NCBI GenBank assembly: GCA_015679605.1
Contig: JAAAVE010000953.1
Coordinates: 1-11,700 of the forward strand
Direction of reading: 5' to 3'
Length of the DNA stretch: 11,700 nt
Source: Podila epigama
Lineage: Eukaryota > Mortierellomycota > Mortierellomycetes > Mortierellales > Mortierellaceae
Part shown: in pieces, positions 1 to 7,485 of the stretch
How the letters are laid out: every line of letters begins with the position of its first letter
Position numbering within the stretch: the stretch's first letter is position 1
Made by a program: the position numbers and the translations under genes
The notes under the pieces: generated by a model
Databases searched by the model: none
Told to the model about the DNA's origin: nothing
The model's input: the letters and a program-made list of their open reading frames with translations, nothing else

Positions 1-285
1 TTTCGAATTTTCACTCGTGTTCTTTAGCTCATTTTCATGTAGTTGTTGCTGTTTTGGCTGTTCTTGTTGTGTGCCAGATAGCACTGTGGACTGGTGAGCC
101 TGTCCGAAATGACAAGAGCCAGGCTGGTCAACCAATACTGGCTGTTGAACCGCTTCAAAGTGGGATGTCGATGGCATGATACTAGCTCCGCTTCTTTGGC
201 TGAGCTCGAGTGCGTTTAGTGGGTGGTGACAATTCGTAGGAACGATGTGAGGAATGTTGATGGGGGTGGTCCAAGGCTGGTTCAT
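1..285 (-). CDS. N-terminal part of unrecognised Gln-rich protein, cut by window edge
   Basis: The minus-strand frame starts at ATG 285-283 and stays open for exactly 95 codons to base 1, with no stop. An in-frame TGA lies six codons upstream of this ATG, which supports the start; a second in-frame Met is at 177-175. The protein begins MNQPWTTPINIPHIV and has no signal peptide or membrane segment. It becomes Gln-rich near the edge (TQQEQPKQQQLHENELKN), with many Pro, Asn, Ser and His residues. It therefore looks like a disordered N-terminus of the kind common in fungal transcription or RNA-binding factors. The function is not recognised, and the diagnostic domain would lie beyond the left edge. 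What supports coding is the long open frame, natural-looking composition, A at -3 of the start, and a promoter-like element cluster 100-150 bp upstream. An intron within the frame cannot be excluded. Confidence 0.6.
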   Translation of the reverse strand, partial: MNQPWTTPINIPHIVPTNCHHPLNALELSQRSGASIMPSTSHFEAVQQPVLVDQPGSCHFGQAHQSTVLSGTQQEQPKQQQLHENELKNTSENSK

Positions 286-383
286 GTTTGGTGTGTGCTT
301 GTGTCAAAGGTATGTATGTTGAACATGGCAAAAAAAAAGATCAAAGTTTGCATGTGGAATAAACGTTCTGGAAAGCTTGCGCG

Positions 384-433
384 CACGTGGCTTAACACAT
401 CTTTTTACGCATCATGCGTCATGTGCACACGTG
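384..433. promoter_or_regulatory. paired CACGTG E-boxes flanking a palindrome
   Basis: CACGTG occurs at 384-389 and again at 428-433, 44 bp apart, both as CACGTGG. Between them is a 13-bp perfect inverted repeat, ACGCAT-C-ATGCGT, at 407-419; its right arm overlaps a TGACGCA-like (CRE/AP-1-type) heptamer on the minus strand. The cluster is 99-148 bp upstream of the left-edge gene's ATG, a normal place for fungal promoter elements, and downstream of the aldo-keto reductase stop. CACGTG is the classic bHLH-factor core. That it binds a factor here is inference. Confidence 0.45.
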
Positions 434-513
434 GAAAAATTTCAAAGAGCTTATTGACTGCAATACCGGGGAAAATGAAAATATTATTTTGACTTGACGC
501 TATTTGCAAGATC

Positions 514-1838
514 CTACGAACTACGGAAGTTGTAGTCCAAAGCAGGCTTGTTCAACAAGACCTGCTCAATACTCTCCATGATCTCAGGTGTGAGCAAAGG
601 AACGATCTGGAGTGATTTAACATTCTCCTCCACCTGGGAAGGCTTGGAAGCGCCAGTGATGACAGAAGAAATGTTGGGGTTCTTGAGAGACCAGGCCAGA
701 GCCAGTTGAGAGGTCGTGCAGTCGAGTTCCTTTGCAATCTCGCTGAGTTTGGCCACCTTGGCAATCTTGACACGGCCATCCTCTGAATTGAGGCCCTCAC
801 GAAGTCGCTTCATGACCGCATTGTCCTCGATCGCCAGACGCGAATCTGGTGGGATGCCGTTGTTGTACTTGCCCGAAAGCAGACCAGAGGCCAAAGGCGA
901 CCAAGTCGTGGTACCCATGCCGTAGATCTTGTACAAGGGAAGATATTCCTTCTCCACACGGTCGCGGTGGAACATGTTGTATTGAGGTTGTTCCATCTAG
1001 TTGTTGTTTTAAAAAAAAAGGGGGTGAAAGAGTTTTTGTTAGGACAGTCAATGGATCTTTCAAGACTAACCACCCCTGACCAGTTTGTCAAGGGGATCAT
1101 CATGCAACATATGTCGTAGGAGACAAAAAAAAGCCAAGACAGCGAGGGGGGTAGGAAAAACACTTCTTCCTTACCAATGGTCCGATCAAGTTCAGACGCT
1201 GGGCAACAGCATGAGCTTCTGTGATCTGCTGAGCGCTCCATTCAGAAGTACCCCAATAAAAGGCCTTGCCTTGGTTGATGACATGGTTAAAAGCGCGGAC
1301 AATTTCTTCCATGGGTGTGTCTGGGTCAGGACGATGAGCATAAAGAAGATCAACATAGTCGAGCTGGAGACGGTTGAGTGATGCGTCTGTACCCTCGATA
1401 ATATGTTTGCGGGACAAGCCGCGGTCGTTGGGACCTTTGCCACCCCAGAAGAGCTTTGTCGAAATGACGAGATCTGACCGTTTCCAGCCAAACTTGCGGA
1501 TCGCCACGCCCATGTCGATCTCACACTGTCCACCCGAGTAGACCTCGGCCGTGTCAAAAAAGTTGATGCCTGCATCATATGCTGCCTTCATGCATGCCTG
1601 TGCGACCTCTGGGCCGACCTGACCACCTATCAAGTCAAGTATATAGTTTTACCGAAAGAGTATACATATCGTTGTTAGTCGAGTAAAGAAAGGAACCGTT
1701 GGTGTCTGACTGATTGACTCTCGCTTTTTTTTTTAATGTTGCATGCCATTTGAAGAGAACATTACCATAAGTAACCCAACCACCGAGAGAAAGGGCTGAG
1801 ACCATGAGCCCACTCCGTCCAAGATAGCGATACTCCAT
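514..1838 (-). CDS. aldo-keto reductase, Kv-beta (AKR6)-like, 335 aa, 3 exons
   Basis: This encodes a cytosolic NADPH-dependent oxidoreductase of the (beta/alpha)8 aldo-keto reductase superfamily. It most resembles potassium-channel beta-subunit-type AKRs; the natural carbonyl substrate is unknown. Exons are 1838-1766, 1626-1175 and 996-514. Introns are 139 bp (donor GTAATG, acceptor TAG, splits a Gly codon) and 178 bp (donor GTAAGG, acceptor TAG, phase 0). The start [22 protein letters not shown] is the usual family N-terminus. The catalytic tetrad is visible as D49, Y54 ([10 protein letters not shown]), K82 (STKLFWGG) and H122 ([10 protein letters not shown]). The phrase [16 protein letters not shown] (residues 144-159) and the C-terminal cofactor motif [12 protein letters not shown] (about 289-300) are typical. 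Length is normal and nothing is missing. H122 is the canonical AKR histidine; channel beta subunits usually have Asn there, so this is more likely a working reductase than a channel partner. Confidence 0.96.
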
Positions 1839-2615
1839 GTCAATGTTTTGTTGCTGTTGTTGCGAAATGAAAAATGAGGGATGGAAATTGAATCTGGTTC
1901 TCTAATAGAGATGGAATGAAGTGGCAGGGAGAAGAATGGATGTCACTGATGACAAAAAGAAAAAAAGAAAAAGAAAAAAGAACGGAAGGAACTTGGCCTT
2001 TTTAAAAAAAAAAATAGGAGTAGGTCACGTCTCTTTCATTGTTTCTCTTTTTTGTCTCCCACGCCAACCATGCACCACGTTCCAGCCATATACACACGCA
2101 CTTCCTACTTTTTGGTTTTTGCGTTACGCATGCAACATCATACGCAAGTGTCCAAGTTTCGTCGCCACCTTTTTAGTTTCTGGATACAAAAAAAAAAAAG
2201 TGGGCTCAGTTGTGGCAAAAACAACTGTTTTCTATCTCGCGTCAAGTAACTGGAACAATCGGTTCAGCAAAAAAAATACCCAGATCCGAGGATTTACATG
2301 GTACAAAAAGAAGGGAAAACCTCATTATGAGCTTGAAAGACGATAAAAGAAAGCTTTCTTGTGCAATCCTTCTCTTTCCCTTCCTTCCAGTGTTACCAAA
2401 GAATACTTCCTCATATTTAGCCAGTTGGCTGGTTTAGCCGTAACGCGTTACACCATTCGACAGTGACCCGTCACTGCTGACCGACTCTCCGGGTAAATGC
2501 CTTCCGTAATTGTGGAGGGAAAAGGTGCCTTTTGTTTTTTTAAATTCTAAAGTCTAGATCCATAGAATGACACGATAGCCTATCTTTTTCTTTTTACGAC
2601 CTACCATTAGCATTC
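1839..2615. other. intergenic region between reductase and esterase
   Basis: This 777-bp stretch lies between the reductase start and the esterase stop. It should hold the reductase promoter and the esterase 3' untranslated region. It contains A/T-rich low-complexity patches (AAAAAGAAAAAG-type runs around 1955-1980, A runs near 2010 and 2190, T runs near 2040), the palindrome cluster described separately, and an 11-bp inverted repeat GATAG-C-CTATC at 2574-2584 in the probable esterase 3' UTR. Short open frames on the plus strand (for example 1921-2346) are Lys-rich read-through of A-runs and show no family resemblance. I see no gene here. Confidence 0.7.
2419..2476. promoter_or_regulatory. 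cluster of three palindromes spaced 21-23 bp
   Basis: There are three inverted repeats in 58 bp: AGCCA-GT-TGGCT (2419-2430), the uninterrupted 12-mer GTAACGCGTTAC (2440-2451), and CAGTGAC-CC-GTCACTG (2461-2476). Their centres are 21 and 23 bp apart, about two DNA turns each. The array lies about 140 bp beyond the esterase stop and about 580 bp upstream of the reductase ATG. The arm sequences differ, so this is not one repeated operator. Dimeric regulator sites are a possible reading, unproven. Confidence 0.35.
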
Positions 2616-4647
2616 TCAAAGCTTGGACCTCACTTCCTTGTTCTTCTTCTCGACTAAACGCCTCCTCGACAATTCCTCCCGTTTTTTCTGTTGCCATATC
2701 TCTACTGTACGCCAGAATCGAAGTGTCCGCTCATCGAGTCGCTCTACCAATCGCTTCTCCACCGTACATTGCTCTGTGAATGTTACTGCCTCCAATTTTG
2801 CACCTCCAACGCCTACATCTGCTGGCAGCAACGATCCTTCGGCTCCATACCGCAATCCATGCTCTTTACTCGTCTCACCCCATGCAAACAAAACCCAGAT
2901 CGCCATCACTCGCTCTGACAGCTGCTTCTCGTCCTCGCTCAAAAAGTCCAGATATGTTTCCGATCCAAATACAAACGGCAGGTCAACTGCATGATGCGCC
3001 CCTAATTTCATATTCATCTCTTCCACCACTTGCAACGGACGATCGAAATGGAACCGGACCATTTCACGCTCACTAGCTTCTTGATCCTTGGAGGCAGGAC
3101 GCAACAATGCAAGGCTCATTGCATGGATGGGATACAAAAACACAGAGTCACTCAACACCCTAGCCGAAATCTTGGATGCATCTGCATTCGTCTTTGGGAG
3201 GCCATAAATCGCTTCAAACTCGGGCTCCATGCCTGGGGGGCAGTTCCGGGCCATGAATCGTGGCCAGTGTTTCAGGCTCCTAGCGCCCAACATTGGCACA
3301 AACATGGAACCCTCGTCTCGACAGTCGCCTAGCATCACTGCACGTACACCCGGGTCATATCGCGCAGGCTCGTGGATCCAACTTCGGACATCACGGTCAA
3401 TCACGACATTGTCAATCGTCGGTATAAACATGCCTACGCGTCCTTTATCCCCAGCTTTGACCAAATCCTTGGCGGGAATGGCTCGAAGACGCTCCAGCTT
3501 CTCAGCACCCGACAAACCTTGATCATTCAAACCAAAGTATTTGCAAAGCGAGTTGAAGTATCCCTGACCTTCAAGCTGGGGTCTACCCGCAATCATCGTG
3601 GTAGCGGCACCCGATTGGAGAATCGCCTTTTGGAACAGTCCATGATGTGCTGGAATACCGATATGGTACCCAATGGAAGCAGCTCCCGCAGACTCACCAA
3701 AGACTGTCACATCCTTGGGGTTACCGCCAAACGCATGCACATGGTCACGGACCCATTCGAGTGCCAGCTTTTGGTCAAGAAGCCCCCAGTTTCCAACAGT
3801 CTTGTTCTGGACACGAGGATCGCTTTGAATATCCTCCACGAGTTCAACCGATGAAAGAAAGCCGAAAAAGTTGAGGCGGTAATTGATCGTGATCACGATG
3901 ACAGGACGACCGAGCTTTGTTTCGGCGTATGCGACCAAGTTCGTGGCATCTGTTTTCAATACACGAACGAATGAGAAAAAGAAAGGAAGGGGGTTCATTA
4001 ACGGAATTGCAATTTTTGCTGCATGTCCATGCGGGAGCGAGATTCTTCATGGCCATTGATAGGAAATCAGAAATGGTTTCCAAAACTGAGGGGAGGGGAA
4101 GAAGACCATTGAAAGACTAACCATAGAGGTCCATGGCATTGCTGCCGTCCCTGTATCCTCCACCATGAATCCAAACCATTACTGGAATGGGTGCCTTGGA
4201 TTTGTTGCCCTGTTGAGCGAGATGGCTGCTGGGAGCAAAGATGTTTAGGTTGAGACAATCGCGTTCATTGAACACCTTATTATACTCTTCCTCATCATTC
4301 TCGTCCACACCTGCACTCGCCATGTTCACTAAAGGATTTTCACTTGCCGGTTGGTGGCACACAGGTCTACCATATTGTCAGGGTTACGAGGTTAGTCTAA
4401 CTATGCAAGGGAGAGGAGTACTTTTTCAACTGTACTGTAAGCACTTTTTTAATATCATTATTTACCCCTGGACAGAACCATCACGGATGCCTTGCCATGG
4501 TTCAGCTTTGACAGCTTCTCGCCAACGTTCAGGGACAGTGGCATAAGGAATGTTGAGGAACTTTGCAACGGAAGGCTGACTCTCAGGATGTGTACCCTGG
4601 ACAATGCCACAACCTGGAATTGTGATTTGAGGGCGAATGCGAGCCAT
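2616..4647 (-). CDS. type-B carboxylesterase/lipase, 586 aa, 3 exons
   Basis: This encodes a serine hydrolase of the carboxylesterase type-B family (alpha/beta fold), which cleaves carboxylic esters; the substrate is unknown. Exons are 4647-4466, 4366-4122 and 3949-2616. Introns are 99 bp (donor GTAAAT; CTAAC and CTGAC branch-like sites before TAG) and 172 bp (donor GTTAGT, acceptor CAG). Joining restores QGPVCHQP and DLYDATNLV in frame. The oxyanion loop HGGG is at 128-131, the nucleophile Ser229 is in GESAG, the acid Glu355 is in DEGSMF, and His462 is in GAHHAVDLPFVFG. The second signature is DCLNLNIFAP (97-106). The start context AACAATGG is strong. No signal peptide is visible, unlike many secreted members, so a cytosolic location is inferred. 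The C-terminus ends in a charged tail (QQKKREELSRRRLVEKKNK). Length is typical for the family. Confidence 0.95.
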
Positions 4648-4990
4648 TGTTAAAAAAGAAATGTAGCTATAATGGTAGAATTGCGGATGGTTGAAGAGAT
4701 GTAGAAAGTGTGGGGAAATTGATCAAAATGAACTGTCCGAAGCGAAGAAATGGTCAAAGTTTGAGAGATTCTTCCCTCCCGCAAGGCGAGCCGAGCCTTG
4801 AGGTAAGCAACCCATCTTTGCTACTCTACTGCCTTGTGCTTGTTTCCCATGACAGCTTGTTACATTATCAAAGATCTCGATCTTGGTTAATTCCACGCAC
4901 AATTGCTTAAGTTCAGCAACTATTCAGAGTGACACAGACACCTTCGCGTGAACACGCATAGTCAGTCATTCGTGTTTACAAAGCGTCTTC
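4648..4990. other. intergenic region upstream of the esterase, with small hairpin
   Basis: This 343-bp stretch should contain the esterase promoter and the 3' flank of STI1. A 19-bp inverted repeat with 6-bp arms, CAAGGC and GCCTTG around a 7-base loop, lies at 4782-4800, about 135 bp upstream of the esterase ATG. A TATA-like ATTATAGC on the minus strand lies about 25 bp upstream of the ATG (around 4666-4675). A plus-strand frame at 4710-4910 resembles no known family. I looked here for the missing STI1 C-terminal helix (an IQKL-type code) on the minus strand and did not find it. Confidence 0.5.
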
Positions 4991-7187
4991 TCAAGAAAAG
5001 AAAAAGAAAAAGCAAACAAACAAACCAAAAAAAAAAAAAAAAAAAAAAATGTTGGCGGCGACAAGAGGGTTCTTCATATGACTAGAGAAGATAAAGAAAA
5101 AAAGAAAAACACATGGTGCATGTTAGCATGAGTATCATCATAGGACAGTTGATGAAAAAAAATAAAAATAAAAATAAAAAAATAAGAAAAAAGACTTACT
5201 CTTGAGCAGCACGAGGATCCTCTTGCATCTGCTGCAAGATGCTACGCATGGCAGGGTCGGCCATGATGCGCTGAACCTCGGGGTCTTGTTGAGCACGAGC
5301 AATGGTCTCTTCCTCAGTCTCGCCCTCACGGCGGACAGGTCCGCGGCTCATCTCCTGGTAGACCTTGTTGACCTGTCCGTCAATCTCAGCAGTGTGCTTG
5401 TGCTCCTTATCGACCTCCTTGGCCAAACGGAGGGTCTCCAAACTCTCAGTGTATTCCTTCTTCAACAACTGGACAGCAGCCTTACGAATGTATCCCTTGA
5501 CAAACTTGGGGTCCAATGCAATGCAGGCCTCGCAATCCTTCAAAGCCTCATGAACAGCCATAAGCTTCGTGTAGCAGGCAGCACGGTTGGAGTAAGCGCG
5601 AGGATCGCTGTCATCTCGCTTAATCGCCTCAGTGTACTCCTTAACGGCACCAGGAAAGTCGTTCTGCTTGAAGAGCGCATTGCCGCGGTCACGGGCCTCG
5701 GCCGAAAGAGCAACGTCCCTGTAAGCCTCCTTATCAGCCTTAGCCTTTGCCTTCTCAGCCTCCTTGAGCTTGTTGAGAATATCAGGAGTGCGGTGCTCGG
5801 CGAGAGACTTGCCATAGTACTTGATAGCCTCAGGAAGCTTGTTCTGCTTCATGTATGCAGTACCGATACGGCCAAGAGCCTTAGCAATGAGCTTATAGTC
5901 AGCGCGGTGCTCACGGCCAACATCAATAGCCTCCTCGCATGTCTTGATGCACTCGTCATAGTTGCCCATCTCAAAGAAGACAGCAGCCTTGTTGGTGAGG
6001 ATCGAAATGTTGGTCGAGTCCAGCTCCCAGGCCTTGCTGTAGTGTTCAAGAGCCTCCTCAAACTTTCTGGCCTTGTAGCTGGCATTACCCAAATCCTTGT
6101 ACTTCACAGCGTCCTTCTTATTGATCTCTTCCTCAGTTGGCATCTCCTCCTCCTTGGGCTCTTCCTTGGGCTCCTCCTTGGGTGCAGGCTTGGAGGTGGG
6201 TGGTGAGGTCGCTGCTGGGGGAGTGACGGGGTCCTGATCCATGGCGCTGGCGGCCGAGGCGGCATCCTCAGGTCCACGAGCATCGAGTCCCATCAAGCCC
6301 ATCAAAAGGGTCATGATACGAGGATCCTGCATGTGCTGGTTAAGGGCGTTGGGGTTGGCCTGGATGGCCTTGATCTTTTCAACAAGGTCAGGCTGAGCCA
6401 GAAGAGGCGACAACTTGGGGTTGGCTGCCATCTTTGTAAACACATCAGGACCAAAGAACTGACCAATACCCATGGAGGCCTCTGTATTGATTTGAAAGGC
6501 ATGAACGGTTGTATATTTTGATGAAGCATTAGTCTCAATAAAGAAAAGGCATGGAAAAAGACAGATGTGAAAATTGATGATGACATGGACCAGCAAATAA
6601 AATACAATAAACGACGTACCCTTCTCCATGGCCTGCTGGGTTTCGGACAAGCCCTTTTGAAGCAACACGTTGGTAGGCTCAAGCTTCAATCCAGCTTCAT
6701 AGACATCGTTGGCCTCGGGGTAACGTCCAAGACCAAAGAGGGCAGCAGCCTTGCGGCCGTAACCCTTGGCCCAGTCACCCTTCAATTCAACGGTCTTTTC
6801 GCCATCCTTGAGAGCATTCTCATAGTCCTTGAGGGAGGCGTAGCAGGCAGAACGGTTCGAGTAGAGGACGTGGTTTGTGGCGTCGAGTTCAATCGCCTTT
6901 GAGAAATGATCGATAGCGTTGGTGAAGTCTTTGGCAAGGAAAGCCTTGTTGCCCTGTGCTTTGAATTCTTCGGCCTAAGTAAGAAAGAACACCAATCCCA
7001 AAACAAAACAAAGAAAGGGATGTTTAGCAAACGCATGCACACTTGTTATACCGAGGCATTGCATGAGGCACTGCATGAAGCATTGCATGAGGATCGTGTG
7101 TGAACAGATCTAATTGTCAACATTCAGTTTTGTCAAATAAAGTGACGAAAAAGAAAAGCGATGGTAATAAAGCACACTTACGCTCAT
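4991..7187 (-). CDS. STI1: Hsp70/Hsp90-organising co-chaperone STI1 (Hop), 4 exons, aberrant 3' end
   Basis: STI1 is a cytosolic adaptor that passes client proteins from Hsp70 to Hsp90. Exons are 7187-7182 (codes only Met-Ser), 6974-6620, 6481-5200, and 5081 onward. Introns are 207, 138 and 118 bp with donors GTAAGT, GTACGT and GTAAGT. Domains are TPR1 (about 4-117; clamp residues K7, N11, N42, K72, R76), DP1 (about 127-190), an acidic Pro/Lys/Glu linker with PKEEPKEEPKEEE (191-240), TPR2A (244-357; clamp K249, N253, N284, K321, R325), TPR2B (380-493) and DP2 (from about 505). If intron 3 is not spliced, translation stops at TAA 5198-5196 after residue 548. If it is spliced, DHMKNPLVAANI follows, as in other Sti1/Hop proteins. 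The frame then enters a T23 run giving poly-Phe and stops at 4993-4991 (576 aa), without the usual IQKL..AGII end. Identity is certain; the 3' end is not. Confidence 0.95.
5027..5049 (+). repeat. STI1: A23 homopolymer inside the predicted last STI1 exon
   Basis: There are twenty-three consecutive A residues on the plus strand, read as T23 by the STI1 gene. It begins directly after the Asn-Ile codons of the conserved VAANI and encodes only Phe. The plus-strand sequence just beyond it is TGTTGG, the same six bases that follow the other A23 run at 11069-11091. It may be a real expansion, part of an unannotated intron, or an assembly fault. Confidence 0.9.
7053..7088 (+). repeat. 12-bp tandem repeat in STI1 intron 1
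   Basis: There are three adjacent copies of GAGGCATTGCAT (7053-7064, 7065-7076, 7077-7088), with one mismatch each in the second and third, followed by a partial GAGGA. It lies inside the 207-bp first intron of STI1, so it is not coding in that gene. In one plus-strand frame it reads as repeated Ala-Leu-His-Glu, which is probably chance. Confidence 0.85.
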
Positions 7188-7235
7188 GATGGTTCTATTG
7201 GTCGGGTTGAGAAATGAAATGAGGGATGAAAAGAT

Positions 7236-7409
7236 TTCGTGAAGAACAAAAAAGAAAGATTTGGCCCTATTTTTTTTTTATTATGTTTCTGTGTGTATGT
7301 GCCAGGCCAGGCCAGCAGGGGCGCATCATCCACAAAAGGGGAGAGAGAGAGAATATCTTTCGCGTGTGTGATTGGCTGCAAGCAACAATAGCCGCAGAAA
7401 CTTCCAGAG
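7236..7409 (-). promoter_or_regulatory. STI1 promoter with heat-shock and stress elements
   Basis: Only 298 bp separate the STI1 start (7187) from the next gene's stop (7486). The gap contains a heat-shock-element-like array GAA-nn-TTC-nn-GAG at 7397-7409 (third unit one base off consensus) and a two-unit TTC-nn-GAA at 7236-7243. It also has two AGGGG stress-element cores 20 bp apart (7317-7321, 7337-7341), three tandem GCCAG copies (7301-7315), and CCAAT on the coding strand (7371-7375). Sti1 genes are heat-shock-induced in yeast, so HSF and stress-factor control fits. Binding itself is inferred. Confidence 0.55.
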
Positions 7410-7485
7410 AGATACCCTTAACTGATTTGCCACTAATTATTTTTGGGACTTAGACAGCAACAACCGATGTTCCTCAAGTCTTAAG

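Noticed and set aside
223-492. 89-codon plus-strand frame at the left
   Set aside because: It overlaps the minus-strand left-edge gene and the E-box cluster, has no family resemblance, and includes an A9 run.
1921-2346. 141-codon Lys-rich plus-strand frame
   Set aside because: It is produced by AAAAAG/AAAG runs in intergenic DNA; no domain or sensible composition.
2623-3854. Several plus-strand frames across the carboxylesterase
   Set aside because: They are shadows of the minus-strand carboxylesterase, which has an intact catalytic triad.
4648-4720. tRNA-like words (GTAGCTATAATGG and similar)
   Set aside because: No B-box GGTTCRANNCC at the right distance and no cloverleaf could be drawn.
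4782-4800. CAAGGC/GCCTTG hairpin as a bacterial-type terminator
   Set aside because: The context is eukaryotic, there is no T-run on the proper side, and the arms are only six bases; kept only as a minor intergenic feature.
5202-6206. 334-codon open frame on the plus strand, antisense to STI1
   Set aside because: It mirrors the third-position C/G bias of STI1 exon 3; the product is Leu/Val/Ser-rich with no recognisable family, while the minus strand is clearly STI1.
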